Notes: generated by a model from the sequence alone, not told the origin. Counted from the stretch's first letter, positions 31,968-41,327 are shown. The stretch is DNA of 64,000 bases from S015-6 sp964479535 (GCA_964479535.1 CAYZMM010000025.1:16990-80989), one strand, 5' to 3'. Numbers and translations are program-made.

Positions 31968-33017
31968 ATGATTGAAACGATGCGGTGGAGACAGGGGTGT
32001 CTGGAGTTGGTGGACCAGACGCTTCTTCCTTCGGAGCTAGTCTACAGGCAGTGCCGGAGCGTGGAAGAGATCGCCGAGGCGATCGAGAGTCTGCGGGTAC
32101 GGGGCGCGCCTGCCATCGGGATTGCAGGCGCCTTCGGGGTGGTTCTGGGGGGCGGCGAGATCCGTGAGGAGAATCCGGAGGTCTTCCTGGGGCAACTCGA
32201 AAGGAAGATCGATCGACTCGCGGCCACGCGTCCCACGGCAGTGAATCTCTTCTGGGCGCTGGAACGAATGCGCAAAGTCGCGGAACGGTCTCGGGGAGAG
32301 AGGACAGAGGGAATCAAGAGGCGGCTGCTGGACGAGGCGCTGAAGATGCAGGAGGAGGACAGGGCGATCTGCCGGAGGATGGGGCGCAACGGGGCCGAGC
32401 TGTTGAGGGACGGAATGACCGTCCTGACCCATTGCCATGCCGGCGGATTGGCCACGGCGGATTTCGGCACGGCCCTCGGGGTGATCTACGCGGCAAGAGA
32501 GCAGGGCAAGATCGTCCGCGTCTTTGCAGACGAGACCCGGCCTCTTCTTCAGGGCGCGAGACTCACCGCATGGGAGTTGATGCAGAATGGGATCGAGACC
32601 ACCCTGATCAGCGACAACATGGCGGCCTGGGTCATGAGCCGGGGCAAGATCGACTGTGTCATCGTGGGTGCGGACCGTGTCGCCCGAAACGGGGACGTGG
32701 CGAACAAGATCGGTACCTATGGCGTGGCCCTCTCCGCCAAGGCGCACGAGATTCCCTTCTACGTAGCGGCACCCTTCTCCACCATTGACAGGAATCTGGC
32801 CAGTGGGGAAGACATTCCGATCGAGGAGCGGAGGCCCGAGGAGATTACCTGCCTGGCGGGCATGAAGATCGCACCCGAATCGGTGCATGTCTACAACCCC
32901 GCCTTCGATGTCACGCCCAACACCTATGTGACGGCCATCGTCTCCGAGATGGGGATCGCCAGAGCGCCTTATGAGGAGGCCTTTGATCGCTGGGCGAGTT
33001 CAATGGATCTGGAATAG
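31968..33017 (+). CDS. mtnA: S-methyl-5-thioribose-1-phosphate isomerase
   Basis: A 349-residue enzyme of normal length in the eIF2B-like family, converting methylthioribose-1-phosphate to methylthioribulose-1-phosphate in methionine salvage. Signature stretches are VRGAPAIGIAGAFGVVLG, MTVLTHCHAGGLATADFGTA with the catalytic Cys, and CVIVGADRVARNGDVANKIG with the catalytic Asp, ending in NPAFDVTPNTYVTAIVSEMG. The start at 31968 has GGGAGAAG upstream and fits both the family length and the promoter position. mtnP follows 10 bp downstream, so methylthioadenosine released from S-adenosylmethionine use is handled by the pair. No other mtn genes are in the window. Confidence 0.94.
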   Translation: MIETMRWRQGCLELVDQTLLPSELVYRQCRSVEEIAEAIESLRVRGAPAIGIAGAFGVVLGGGEIREENPEVFLGQLERKIDRLAATRPTAVNLFWALERMRKVAERSRGERTEGIKRRLLDEALKMQEEDRAICRRMGRNGAELLRDGMTVLTHCHAGGLATADFGTALGVIYAAREQGKIVRVFADETRPLLQGARLTAWELMQNGIETTLISDNMAAWVMSRGKIDCVIVGADRVARNGDVANKIGTYGVALSAKAHEIPFYVAAPFSTIDRNLASGEDIPIEERRPEEITCLAGMKIAPESVHVYNPAFDVTPNTYVTAIVSEMGIARAPYEEAFDRWASSMDLE

Positions 33018-33027
33018 GAGCAACGAC

Positions 33028-33819
33028 ATGGGTTCAATCGGAATCATCGGAGGGTCCGGGCTGGACGATCCTGCGATCCTGAAGGAGCCGGAAGAGAAGA
33101 GGGTCACGACCCCTTACGGAGAGCCTTCCAGCCCGGTGACGTGCGGGCGAATCGAGGGGGTGCAGGTGGCTGTCCTCGCCCGGCACGGGAAGAAGCATAC
33201 CATCTATCCTTCAGCGGTGAACTATCGGGCGAACGTCTGGGCCTTGAAGGATCTGGGGTGCACGCACCTCCTCGCTTCGTCGGCCTGCGGCTCCTTGCGC
33301 GAGGCGATCGAACCCGGGCACCTGGTCTTTCCGGACCAGTTCATCGACCGGACCACGAAGCGGGAGAGCACATTCTATGACCGGGACAGGGTGTGCCACA
33401 TCCCGATGGGAGAGCCCTTCTGCCCCCAGCTGAGAGAACTCGCCGTCGAGAGTGCGGAGGCCCTCGGCATCGTGCATCACAAGGCAGGAACCGTCGTGAC
33501 CATCGAGGGGCCCCGGTTCTCCACGAAGGCGGAATCCCATCTCTTTCGAGGCTGGGGTTGCGACATCATCAACATGACCACGATTCCAGAGGTCACCCTC
33601 GCCAGAGAGGCGGGCCTGTGCTACACGACCATCGCCATGTCCACGGACTACGATTGCTGGCACGAGACCGAAGAGGACGTGACGATCGAGATGATCCTCG
33701 AAATCATGAGAAGAAACGCGGAAAACGTGATCCGCATCATGGTCGAGACCATTCCGAAGATCCGGCTCACGGAGTGCAGCTGCGGGGAATTCATCAAGAC
33801 CGCCGTGATCGGCGGGTGA
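33028..33819 (+). CDS. mtnP: S-methyl-5'-thioadenosine phosphorylase
   Basis: A 263-residue PNP/MTAP-family enzyme that phosphorolyses methylthioadenosine to adenine and methylthioribose-1-phosphate, the substrate of the upstream mtnA product. Visible features are IGIIGGSGLDDPAIL, the phosphate-binding LARHGKKHTIYPSAVNYRAN, SSACGSLREAIEPGHLVFPD, and VTIEGPRFSTKAES. The end of the active site is NMTTIPEVTLAREAGLCYTT plus STDYDCWHE. The Asp in the STDYDCW segment is the one associated with 6-amino (adenine) purines. GGAGCAACGAC precedes the start. The gene converges on the TPR gene with an 18-bp gap. Confidence 0.94.
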   Translation: MGSIGIIGGSGLDDPAILKEPEEKRVTTPYGEPSSPVTCGRIEGVQVAVLARHGKKHTIYPSAVNYRANVWALKDLGCTHLLASSACGSLREAIEPGHLVFPDQFIDRTTKRESTFYDRDRVCHIPMGEPFCPQLRELAVESAEALGIVHHKAGTVVTIEGPRFSTKAESHLFRGWGCDIINMTTIPEVTLAREAGLCYTTIAMSTDYDCWHETEEDVTIEMILEIMRRNAENVIRIMVETIPKIRLTECSCGEFIKTAVIGG

Positions 33820-33837
33820 GGAGCGTCCTTTCGCCCC

Positions 33838-34629
33838 TCAGGGATTCGCCGCTCGCTGTCGAGCGATTTCTTCGAGCACCGCCTCCGCCCGTGGACGGTC
33901 CACCTTCAGATAGTTTGCCTTGTGACGCGGGTTCTCGCAGTTGAGGAGCTTGTTCAGGTGGGCGATCGCCTCTTCGTACTCGCCCTCTGCCGCGAGGAGA
34001 CGGGCCATGGTGACGTGGGTTGGAAGGTGATCCGGATCGAGGCGAAGCGCCCGTGCACAGAGCCTGAGGGCCTCCTCCCTGTCTCCGCCGAAGAAGCCGG
34101 GCTTCTCCATCAGGAGCTGCGCCCTTGCGAGCAGGGCGGGTGGGTAATTCGGGTCGATTTCCAGGGTCCTGTCCATCTCCTTCTTGATCTTCCCGAACTT
34201 CACGACGGACTGTAGGAGCCCCTTCTGCTGTGCGATGGCTCCGATGTTCGCCATGTAGTAGAAGTGTCCTTCTTTGCCGTCGGGGTTCGCCCGGACCGCC
34301 CGGCGTCCGTACTCGACGCCCTTTCTCCAGGCCTCGATCTTCCGGTCTTCTTGATCCTCACCGAGTGTCTGCCCGTAGATCTGGTACCTTTTCGACAGTT
34401 CCCAGAGAAATTCGTAGTCCTTCGGCCGCAGGGCAATCGCCCTCTCGTACCATACCAGGGCCCGGTCGAATCGATCCGGCCCCAGGTGGTGCGTCTCATA
34501 GAGCTCCTCGCCCTTCTGCCAGTAAAACTCCGCCTGGTCGGCACGAGCGGCCGAGCTGACGCACACGGCAGCAACGGCGATGAACAGGATGACAGCCCTG
34601 TAGACGGTGAATCGGTCTCCGGGTCCCAT
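33838..34629 (-). CDS. Exported TPR-repeat protein
   Basis: A 263-residue protein with an N-terminal hydrophobic signal (AVILFIAVAAVCVSSAARAD) followed by TPR-like helices: FYWQKGEELYETHHLGPDRF, ALVWYERAIALRPKDYEFLW, and later EALRLCARALRLDPDHLPTH and YEEAIAHLNKLLNCENP. The repeats are irregular, as in RMD1/TPR-type proteins. It probably acts as a periplasmic protein-protein adaptor; no partner is evident. The start chosen has GGGAGG ten bases upstream; an in-frame Met further up (in RNPMVRW) would bury the signal. About 193 bp separate it from the barrel gene upstream, so cotranscription is uncertain. Confidence 0.75.
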   Translation of the reverse strand: MGPGDRFTVYRAVILFIAVAAVCVSSAARADQAEFYWQKGEELYETHHLGPDRFDRALVWYERAIALRPKDYEFLWELSKRYQIYGQTLGEDQEDRKIEAWRKGVEYGRRAVRANPDGKEGHFYYMANIGAIAQQKGLLQSVVKFGKIKKEMDRTLEIDPNYPPALLARAQLLMEKPGFFGGDREEALRLCARALRLDPDHLPTHVTMARLLAAEGEYEEAIAHLNKLLNCENPRHKANYLKVDRPRAEAVLEEIARQRAANP

Positions 34630-34778
34630 GACGAGAACAGCCTCCCGCTTTTTCCTTGAACCGGTACAGTCTGTTTCGACGCTCCAGCGTACCATAGGGT
34701 TCCGCAATGACAACAGCCCGCGGCTCTCGCAGGGTGAGTCGTGGAGCCTTCCCGGTTGGCAAACGAATAAGCATAGAC

Positions 34779-34810
34779 GACACAGAGCCCAAACAAATCC
34801 GATTCCGACC
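34779..34810. repeat. Degenerate fragment of the palindromic repeat core (copy D)
   Basis: CAGAGCCCAAACAAATCCGA here matches the core GGAGCCCAAGCAAATCGGA of copy A at 16 of 18 aligned bases of GAGCCCAA-x-CAAATC-x-GA, in the same orientation, but no paired arm is found. It lies in the gap between the TPR and barrel genes. Confidence 0.35.
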
Positions 34811-34822
34811 AGGGATAGCACC

Positions 34823-36367
34823 CTAGAATGCGAAGCGGACGAAGAAGTTGATCTCGTCGTTGCGGCCATACTGGCCCAGAAAGGTCGACCTGTCCCCGTC
34901 GAGAAGGAGAAGGCGCGCGCCCACGGAAAAGGCGTCCGTGATCAGATATCTCGGCTCGAGGCTGACCATCCAGAATTCGGACATGGGATTCAGAAGCAGC
35001 CCCCCTTCGAGGAGCAGGGTGTCTCCCAGGAATCGGGAATTGACGCCGAGGAGCACGAGCAACTCGAATTCCTTGTAGATCAGGGGCTCGTCCTTGTGAT
35101 TGAGAATGGAATTCCCGATCACCTGCAAGGTGAACAGGTGGGTTCGCCACAGGTAATCTGCGCCGCCGCCGATGGACAGCAGGTTCTTCGGAAAGGCGAT
35201 CTGGGGGGCAAAGGGAAAGGAAGCGGTCACACCGTTCGGGCTGGACTCCAAGTCGATTTCGGAGAGGTCGGGGAACTCGAATCCTTCGGCGATATCCGGG
35301 ATCGCCTCCAGACCCACGTTGAGATAGCGGTCCTTGACAAAGGCTCCTTCCGCCCGGAACGTGAAGGCTCCCCGGCTCATGGCCATGTCGAGCCCGAAGA
35401 CCTGCACCCGGTGCAGCTGGGGCCGGAGATTCATCCTGTAGGTGAGGTCGAGCTCGGGCGGGACGAACTGCAAGTCCGCCACGATGAATCCATCCACTCC
35501 GAAGACCGGTTGACGGTCGAAGCCGTAGAAATAACTCACACTGACGTCGGTGCTGCCTATGGTGCGGGACAGGCGAATTCCGAAATCGCTGTTCTCAAAG
35601 GTTCGAGGGGGCAGATCCGGTTCGGTGTTGGTCTGTACGATATCGATGGGCGGCAAATCGAAAGGAAGGCCGAAGTCCGGTGTCGGGTAGGATGTGACGG
35701 CGTCGAACAGAGGGGGATACCAGCGGTCGCCCGGATCCGGCATTCGGAAGGGCACGTAGAAGGGCATCCAGATGGCTTCCACGAGCACCGAATCGAAAGA
35801 GGAGCCGAAGAGGGCCCGAACGGCCGGGATCCCGATCTTTCGCTCCAGCGTGTCCGTTGTGTAAGGGTGTCGAAGGTCCCACGGATTCAGGTTGTCCGTC
35901 GGGTTGAATTGATCCAGGGTTCCCCAGGCGAACTTCTGTATGCCGATCCGAACATCCAGTTTCGAAAGGTAGAGGCTCAGGTAGGCCTCCGCAATCTCTA
36001 CGTACCGGTCCTTGCTCGGATAGACCTCGTCGAATCGGATCAAGACCCCATCGTTCTTCGGAGAGAGATGGCTTCCCTCGTAGCCGCCCTGGAAGACTCC
36101 GTAGAAGCTTACCCGGTCTCCGAACTCGGCCCGGGGCTCGAGGCTGACGAGGACCGACGGATCCTCGTGCGATGTGTCCCGGTCGAAGGGGATGGTGCCC
36201 CTTACCTCGACGGCCCCGTTGAGGCTCGCGTAGAGGAAGCCCTGTTCGTATTCCAGAGAGGAAACGGGGGTAACCGAAAGACCCGTCGCCGCAAGAAGGA
36301 TCCATGCCACCCGGAACGGCAGGGACCGCAGTCGAGGTTTTCCGCAAGAGGGCTGTGTAGGTGCCAT
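34823..36367 (-). CDS. DUF1302-like outer-membrane barrel protein
   Basis: A 514-residue exported protein with a signal (FRVAWILLAATGLSVTPVSS) and a body of alternating beta strands ending NDEINFFVRFAF, with the terminal Phe expected of outer-membrane barrels. The segment IGIQKFAWGTLDQFNPTDNL, then NPWDLRHPYTTDTLERKIG, matches the pattern in the DUF1302 protein at 8780-10489 (WGE...INPTDN), so the two are distant paralogues. It may be a channel for a hydrophobic or anionic solute. It is not beside a transporter or DUF1329 gene here. ATG 36367 is chosen to place the signal near the N-terminus; its ribosome site (AGGCAGGCAC) is weak. Confidence 0.75.
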   Translation of the reverse strand: MAPTQPSCGKPRLRSLPFRVAWILLAATGLSVTPVSSLEYEQGFLYASLNGAVEVRGTIPFDRDTSHEDPSVLVSLEPRAEFGDRVSFYGVFQGGYEGSHLSPKNDGVLIRFDEVYPSKDRYVEIAEAYLSLYLSKLDVRIGIQKFAWGTLDQFNPTDNLNPWDLRHPYTTDTLERKIGIPAVRALFGSSFDSVLVEAIWMPFYVPFRMPDPGDRWYPPLFDAVTSYPTPDFGLPFDLPPIDIVQTNTEPDLPPRTFENSDFGIRLSRTIGSTDVSVSYFYGFDRQPVFGVDGFIVADLQFVPPELDLTYRMNLRPQLHRVQVFGLDMAMSRGAFTFRAEGAFVKDRYLNVGLEAIPDIAEGFEFPDLSEIDLESSPNGVTASFPFAPQIAFPKNLLSIGGGADYLWRTHLFTLQVIGNSILNHKDEPLIYKEFELLVLLGVNSRFLGDTLLLEGGLLLNPMSEFWMVSLEPRYLITDAFSVGARLLLLDGDRSTFLGQYGRNDEINFFVRFAF

Positions 36368-36622
36368 GTGCCTGCCTGGGTGGAGGGGCGAACAGCTTCC
36401 GTGCGATGATCGTCGTGTCTTCGTGGGAGGTTCAGGGTTGCAATTTTCGTCCGAGCCCCCCAAGCTTGGTAGCATACCTCCTGGTTGAAGGCAAGCGATA
36501 TGCATCGGATGCAGTATTCTTAAGAATCATCGCAGTTTGTGTTATCCTGAGCTCATGACAGGCGTCCGCGTGGCTATCGACGGTACCTGTTCAACCGTCT
36601 CCCGGGGATTCGAAAGAGAACG

Positions 36623-37744
36623 ATGAATGCAGAGAACGAGACAGTCCTTGTTTCGTTGCCCCATGGGGGCGGGTATCCCATCCTGATCGGGTGGGGCTGC
36701 ATCCGTGGACTCGGGAGTCTGTTGCGTCGACATTCGATCGAGGGGGAAGCCTTCCTTCTGAGCGACAGGACGGTCTGGGAACTTTATGGGGATGCCCTGG
36801 AGGCGGGGATGGAGGCTTCAGGATACAGGATTCTGGAGAGGTTCCTCCTGGCGCCCGGCGAGGAAAGCAAGAGCCTGACGAACTGGATGGCCGCCCTGGA
36901 CCGGCTCGTCGAGCTGGAAGACGGGACGTCCCGGAGCATTTTCCTGGTCAACCTGGGCGGTGGGGTCGTCGGTGACATCGGCGGCTTCGTGGCGGCCTCT
37001 TACAGGAGGGGAGTCCCTTCCGTCCAGGTTCCGACCAGTCTGCTCGCCCAGGTGGACAGCAGTGTGGGCGGCAAGACGGCCGTGAACCATCCTGGAGGCA
37101 AGAACCTGATCGGGGCCTTCTATCAGCCGCGGCTGGTCGTCGCGGACCTCGGGACGCTTCAGACCCTGGACCCGCGGGAGGTCCGGTCCGGCCTGGTGGA
37201 GGTGGTGAAATACGGCCTGATATGGGATGCCTCCTTCTTCTCCTACCTGGAAGAAAACTTCCGCCGGGTGCTGGATCTCGAGGAGGAAGCGCTTCGCAAG
37301 ATCGTCCGGGTGTCCTGCGAAGTCAAGGCAGCCGTGGTCAGCCGCGACGAAAAAGAGCAGAAAGGGGTCCGGACCCTGCTCAATCTGGGGCACACCTTTG
37401 GCCATGCCCTGGAGGCAGCGACCGAGTACAGGCAATACACCCACGGGGAGGCGGTGGCAATCGGCACGCTCTGTGCTGCGTGGGTGTCGGTCGACCTTGG
37501 CATGCTGCCCACCGTCCAGTACGACCGTATTCTCGCCCTCTACGAGGGGATCGGTCTGCCCACCCGCGTTTCCGAGGAGGAGACCAGAGGATTGTGGGAT
37601 GCGATGAAGCGCGACAAGAAGTTCGTCCGTGGCCGCAACCGGCTCGTCCTGCTGGATGGGATCGGGAAGTCCCGCGTGGTCGAGGGCATTGAACCGGCGG
37701 TTCTCGAGCAGGCCCTGGAAGCGCACCTGGCACCATCAAGCTGA
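36623..37744 (+). CDS. aroB: 3-dehydroquinate synthase
   Basis: A 373-residue AroB that cyclises DAHP to 3-dehydroquinate in the shikimate pathway, using NAD and a divalent metal. Landmarks are NLGGGVVGDIGGFVAASYRR, QVPTSLLAQVDSSVGGKTAV, NHPGGKNLIGAFYQP, SGLVEVVKYGLIWD with a metal-binding Glu, and NLGHTFGHALEAATEY with the two metal-binding His. The length is as usual. It is alone, with no other aro genes in the window. Its 3' end faces the thioesterase gene across an inverted-repeat element. The start follows GAAAGAGAACG. Confidence 0.95.
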   Translation: MNAENETVLVSLPHGGGYPILIGWGCIRGLGSLLRRHSIEGEAFLLSDRTVWELYGDALEAGMEASGYRILERFLLAPGEESKSLTNWMAALDRLVELEDGTSRSIFLVNLGGGVVGDIGGFVAASYRRGVPSVQVPTSLLAQVDSSVGGKTAVNHPGGKNLIGAFYQPRLVVADLGTLQTLDPREVRSGLVEVVKYGLIWDASFFSYLEENFRRVLDLEEEALRKIVRVSCEVKAAVVSRDEKEQKGVRTLLNLGHTFGHALEAATEYRQYTHGEAVAIGTLCAAWVSVDLGMLPTVQYDRILALYEGIGLPTRVSEEETRGLWDAMKRDKKFVRGRNRLVLLDGIGKSRVVEGIEPAVLEQALEAHLAPSS

Positions 37745-37764
37745 CACCCGCAAGATCGGTACTA

Positions 37765-37926
37765 AGTACTCGATGTCATAAATACGATCGCATTCGGAGG
37801 CCGATCCATCCCGACAGGCTGCGTTGCTCGTCGGTTAAATACTCCCGGTATTCGCCCTCCTCGCGCCTTGCCTCTCGGGCGCCTCGGCCTCCTCGATACG
37901 TGACCGTATTTATGACATCGAGTACT
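37765..37926. repeat. 162-bp inverted-repeat element between convergent genes
   Basis: Perfect 22-bp terminal inverted repeats (37765-37786 and 37905-37926, outer end AGTACTCGATGTCATAAAT) enclose about 118 bp that also carries partly paired GGAGGCCGA / CGGCCTCCTCG sequences and the stretch GCTGCGTTGCTCGTCGG. The right end overlaps the stop codon of the thioesterase gene. The outer 30 bp of the right end matches the presumed IS end at 63949-63978 (inverted) at 24 of 30 positions. It is likely a non-autonomous mobile element now serving as a bidirectional transcript end. Confidence 0.7.
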
Positions 37927-38365
37927 AAGGCATCCTTTTCACATAGTAGCGGCAAGTGGACCTGGCGATGACGGTGCCCTCGGTGTCCCTGCAATCCATC
38001 TCGAGCACCCACTCGCCCTTGCCCTTTTCATCGATGGGGTACAGCATTTCCCGGGCCTTCTCCTCGGAGAGGCTCAAATCGCAGAGGATGTCGGTAACAC
38101 CCATGTTCAGGAACTGGATATCCATACCCTTGTTGATCGGGATGTACTTGCCGAAGGGGTAGGTGCAGGCGAACAGGGCGGCTCCGGCGATCTCCATGAG
38201 CATGAAGAGGGAGCCCGCGTAGACGACGCCCACGTTGTTCAGATGCCGGTCCTTCGGGAGCCGCAGAACCACATGCCTTTCTTCCAGAAGCTCGGCCGAC
38301 AGGCCGCTCTCCTTTACCCAAGGAATGGTTTCCTCGATCATCGGCTTCAGCGAACGGTAATCCAT
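37925..38365 (-). CDS. Hotdog-fold thioesterase (DUF4442/PaaI-like)
   Basis: A 146-residue single-domain hotdog protein. It has VVLRLPKDRHLNNVGVVYAG, the family's 'N-x-x-G-x-x-h-x-G' active-site region, then SLFMLMEIAGAALFACTYPF along the central helix. NKGMDIQFLNMGVTDILCDL and GTVIARSTCRYYVKR follow. Such enzymes hydrolyse acyl-CoA thioesters in the cytoplasm; the chain length is unknown. The DUF4442 type is the closest match from memory. Its stop codon lies within the terminal repeat of the inverted-repeat element, so the last residues may have been remodelled by the insertion, although the protein has normal length. Confidence 0.8.
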   Translation of the reverse strand: MDYRSLKPMIEETIPWVKESGLSAELLEERHVVLRLPKDRHLNNVGVVYAGSLFMLMEIAGAALFACTYPFGKYIPINKGMDIQFLNMGVTDILCDLSLSEEKAREMLYPIDEKGKGEWVLEMDCRDTEGTVIARSTCRYYVKRMP

Positions 38366-38413
38366 GTTGGACTTCCAGACCCCTGGACGGGATGACCCTT
38401 GCGTGGGCGTCGA

Positions 38414-40177
38414 CTAGTCGTGAAGCGACCCGGGTGGCAGGTTGCGAAGCTCTGCGTTGAGGCGGACCTTCCTGTAGATCCGAAGCCGAAGCCCGGGGCG
38501 TATGGGACGACGGCTGTCCAACTGATTCCAGCGAGAGAGCTGGGCCACCGTGACGTCGAATTCGCGGGCGATTTCCCACAGGCTGTCCCCGGGCTTGACG
38601 GTGTACCAGATTTCTTCTCCCTCGGTGGCCGCAGGCGCCTGCTTCGCCACCTGGGGCGGGTTCTGGGGTGCAGGCCCTTTCAGCCACACCACGATCTTCT
38701 GTCCCGGACGGATGCGGGAGGAGCCGTACTTCCGGTTCCATTCGCGAAGGGAAGAGACGCTGACACCATACCGGTTGCCGATGAGCCACAAGGAATCCCC
38801 TGGCTGGACCACATGAACGACCTTTCGGTAGCCCCTGCCCGAGAGGTCCGGAAGCTTTACCGGCTTTCGGGTTCGGTTCGCCTTTGCGGTGACCGGGTAG
38901 CTGGCCGGCAGGGGAATGATCAGGCTTCTGCCCTCCCGTATGGAGTGCCGGCTCTTCAGTCGGTTCATCGCCACGATGGAATTCACGGAGATGCCGTAGT
39001 GCATAGCGATGTGCGAAAGGGTTTCATCCTTTTGGATCCGATGCCGGCGGAAGGTCAGCCGCTTCGCCGGATCGAGCCGGGCGTAGTAGTCGAGAAAGGC
39101 CTCTCGGGTCCCCAGGGGGATCTTCACTTCGTAGTCAGGGTAGTCCGGAGGCGTACACCCCCGTCGGAGCTGCGGGTTGAGCTTGTTCAGCAGGCTCAGG
39201 CTCTTTCCGCACCCCTTTGCGATGACGGCGAGATCCGTGGCGTCGGGAAGCGTGACGGTTTCGTAGAGAAGCGGGGCATCGTATTCGATCGTGCCGAAGC
39301 CGAATCGGTTCGGCTCCTTTGCGATCGTCAGTGCGGCAAGATACCTCGGGACGTAGTTCTTGGTTTCGAGCCGAAGATACCGGTAGCGGGAAAGGTCCCA
39401 GAAGCACGTGCTCTCGTACTTTAGAATCGCCCGCCGCAGTTTGCCTTCGCCTGCATTGTAGGCCGCCGCAGCGAGATACCAGTCATCGAACAGCCCGTAC
39501 AGGTCCTTCAGGTAGCGTGCGGCGGCGCGGGTCGACTTCTCCAGGTCACGCCGTTCATCGATCCACCAGTTGATGACGAGCCTGTACCTTCGGCCTGTGG
39601 CGGGGATGAACTGCCAGATGCCCATCGCCTTGGCCCGTGAGTAAGCGTAGGGGTTGAAACCGCTCTCGATCAGGGCCAGATAGACCAGGTCTTCCGGGAG
39701 GCCTTCTTCCCGGAGGATTTGCTTCATCCTGTCCGCATAGCGGCCCGAGCGGCGCAGGGCCCTTTCCATCCATTCCCGCTGCTGGCCTTCGAGCAGCTCG
39801 ATGAAGGCCTCGACCCTCTCGTTGCTCACAACGGGCACGGCGGCGGATCCATCGCGGCCGGGTTCCGATTGATCAAGCTCGGAGAGGAAGGTCACGTCTT
39901 CCGCCTCCCCCGGAGGGATCTGCATCTCCGGATGGAGACTCGCTTCGTCTTCCTTCTCCTCTTCGACAACCTCTCTGCCCGGTGCCTCGGCCGAGGCCAG
40001 GACAAGCCCGGGGATCCGGCCTTCACAGTAGGCCGAATCCGGCGGAAGCGGCTGAGGATCGACGGCCGGCAGGGCGGTTTGCGGTGCAAGGGAACGGTGG
40101 GTGGGCGATGCACAGCTGCCCAGTGCGATGCCGAACACGAAAACCCAGCCAAGGAGGCCTCTCATGTGTGGGGTCAT
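38414..40177 (-). CDS. Lytic transglycosylase with three LysM domains (MltD-like)
   Basis: A 587-residue lipoprotein (lipobox IALGSC, Cys22) with a Pro/Glu-rich linker. The SLT family-1 domain spans about 155-270: LVYLALIESGFNPYAYSRAK with catalytic Glu171, AMGIWQFIPATGRRY, and AAAAYNAGEGKLRRAI. Three LysM modules near 365-415, 440-490 and 520-575 each have the form 'V-x-x-G-D-S-L-W-x-I-A/G-x-x-Y/F-G/D-V-S/T-V'. It cleaves the glycan strand of peptidoglycan from the outer-membrane side, releasing anhydro-muropeptides. MltD of E. coli has two LysM modules and about 450 residues, so this is a longer relative. The 225 bp upstream show no gene. Confidence 0.92.
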   Translation of the reverse strand: MTPHMRGLLGWVFVFGIALGSCASPTHRSLAPQTALPAVDPQPLPPDSAYCEGRIPGLVLASAEAPGREVVEEEKEDEASLHPEMQIPPGEAEDVTFLSELDQSEPGRDGSAAVPVVSNERVEAFIELLEGQQREWMERALRRSGRYADRMKQILREEGLPEDLVYLALIESGFNPYAYSRAKAMGIWQFIPATGRRYRLVINWWIDERRDLEKSTRAAARYLKDLYGLFDDWYLAAAAYNAGEGKLRRAILKYESTCFWDLSRYRYLRLETKNYVPRYLAALTIAKEPNRFGFGTIEYDAPLLYETVTLPDATDLAVIAKGCGKSLSLLNKLNPQLRRGCTPPDYPDYEVKIPLGTREAFLDYYARLDPAKRLTFRRHRIQKDETLSHIAMHYGISVNSIVAMNRLKSRHSIREGRSLIIPLPASYPVTAKANRTRKPVKLPDLSGRGYRKVVHVVQPGDSLWLIGNRYGVSVSSLREWNRKYGSSRIRPGQKIVVWLKGPAPQNPPQVAKQAPAATEGEEIWYTVKPGDSLWEIAREFDVTVAQLSRWNQLDSRRPIRPGLRLRIYRKVRLNAELRNLPPGSLHD

Positions 40178-40402
40178 CTTGTCCTGTTTCCAGATTCGCA
40201 GGAATGGAGGGGTCGGGTTGCTCGTAGGGAACCATTCACGAACTTTGTCTTCTTATCGGACGATCTCAGGGAAAAACTAAACCTTTACCCGGGTTCGCGG
40301 CCAGGTCTCCTTCGCCGCTCCGGGCCGAACCGAAAATCTGATATACTAGATTGGGTCAAGCAAAACAACCCCCCTGAGGGCCGGTTTTGGATGGTCCCAT
40401 AC

Positions 40403-40996
40403 CTATGGTCTCCTCCGCACGTATGCGATCCTCGTCCCCTGAAGCTCGTACGCCTGTTCCACCCGTTGGTCGATTTCCTGCCGTGCTGTGAAGAGATCCG
40501 ATTCCGTTTCGAGCCGCTCGAGGAGCCTTTCCTCCAGCCTCGACTGGTGCTCGAGGGTGCCGCCCGCCCGGATGTGCTGAATCGAAATCCCCTCCTTTCG
40601 AAGGTGGCGGCAGACGAGAATGGCCCGATGGCAGTCGATGGGATCCTGTTCGGCGCACATCAGTGCGATACGGTACCTTTTCATGCCCTCCCTGACCCGC
40701 TGGAGGCCCTCCTGGAAGATCGGGAGACCGGCGATGCGGCCGTAGTCGGCCCGCCCCGCGACGTAACAGGTGTTCTCGACTCGACGGGCCCCGAGTTCCC
40801 TGCCCAGAAAAAAGTAGGTGATTTTCGCCTTTCGGAGGTCGGCGGTGAGGATTTGCTTGTTGAACTGGGGATGAAACCTGGAGATCGGGTGGGACCGGAC
40901 GTCTACCAGGGCGTTTATGCCCTGGCCGCGAAGGAGTCTCAGGAAGTCGAAGATCCTGTGGTTGGAATGGCCGATGGTGAAGAGTTCCTTGCCCAT
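40403..40996 (-). CDS. DUF488 family protein
   Basis: A 197-residue cytoplasmic protein with the DUF488 features: FTIGHSNHRIFDFLRLLRGQ at the start, INALVDVRSHPISRFHPQFN, YFFLGRELGARR and ALMCAEQDPIDCHRAILVCR, which includes the conserved 'C-A-E-x-x-P-x-x-C-H-R' motif. The function of the family is not known; the Cys/His motif suggests nucleotide or metal chemistry. It starts after GAGTGAGGAAC. The 406 bp between it and the divergent hydrolase contain repeat copy C. Nothing around it explains its role. Confidence 0.85.
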   Translation of the reverse strand: MGKELFTIGHSNHRIFDFLRLLRGQGINALVDVRSHPISRFHPQFNKQILTADLRKAKITYFFLGRELGARRVENTCYVAGRADYGRIAGLPIFQEGLQRVREGMKRYRIALMCAEQDPIDCHRAILVCRHLRKEGISIQHIRAGGTLEHQSRLEERLLERLETESDLFTARQEIDQRVEQAYELQGTRIAYVRRRP

Positions 40997-41327
40997 GTTC
41001 CTCACTCGAAGAGGCTGCCGGTGAGGGCCCGGCGGGGACGTTTCGCTCGTCCGGGGGAACTGGAAACAGGGCTGCGTTTCCGGCAACCCCTCTCCATCGG
41101 TGCTCTTGGGGGCCCTCTCCTACGATTTGCGGTTCTACCAAAGAGCCCCCTGTATCGTCAAAGAGAGAGGCATCACGGCCACATCGGCCGTGTCGAAAGG
41201 GATCAAGAAGGAATCTTTCGTGACCGACAAGCGACGAACTCCGCTCCTTGTGCGTCACAAGGATAGAAGGTAAAATGGTCATCTTGTCCTGCTTCGTGAC
41301 GATCTCCTGCCGTGAAGTACCCCATGG

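Noticed and set aside
41109..41273. Plus-strand frame reading LSYDLRFYQRAPCIVKERG, then TATSAVSKGIKKESFVTDKR
   Set aside because: It looks somewhat protein-like but has no start codon with a ribosome site, no known family, and lies in a repeat-rich gap.
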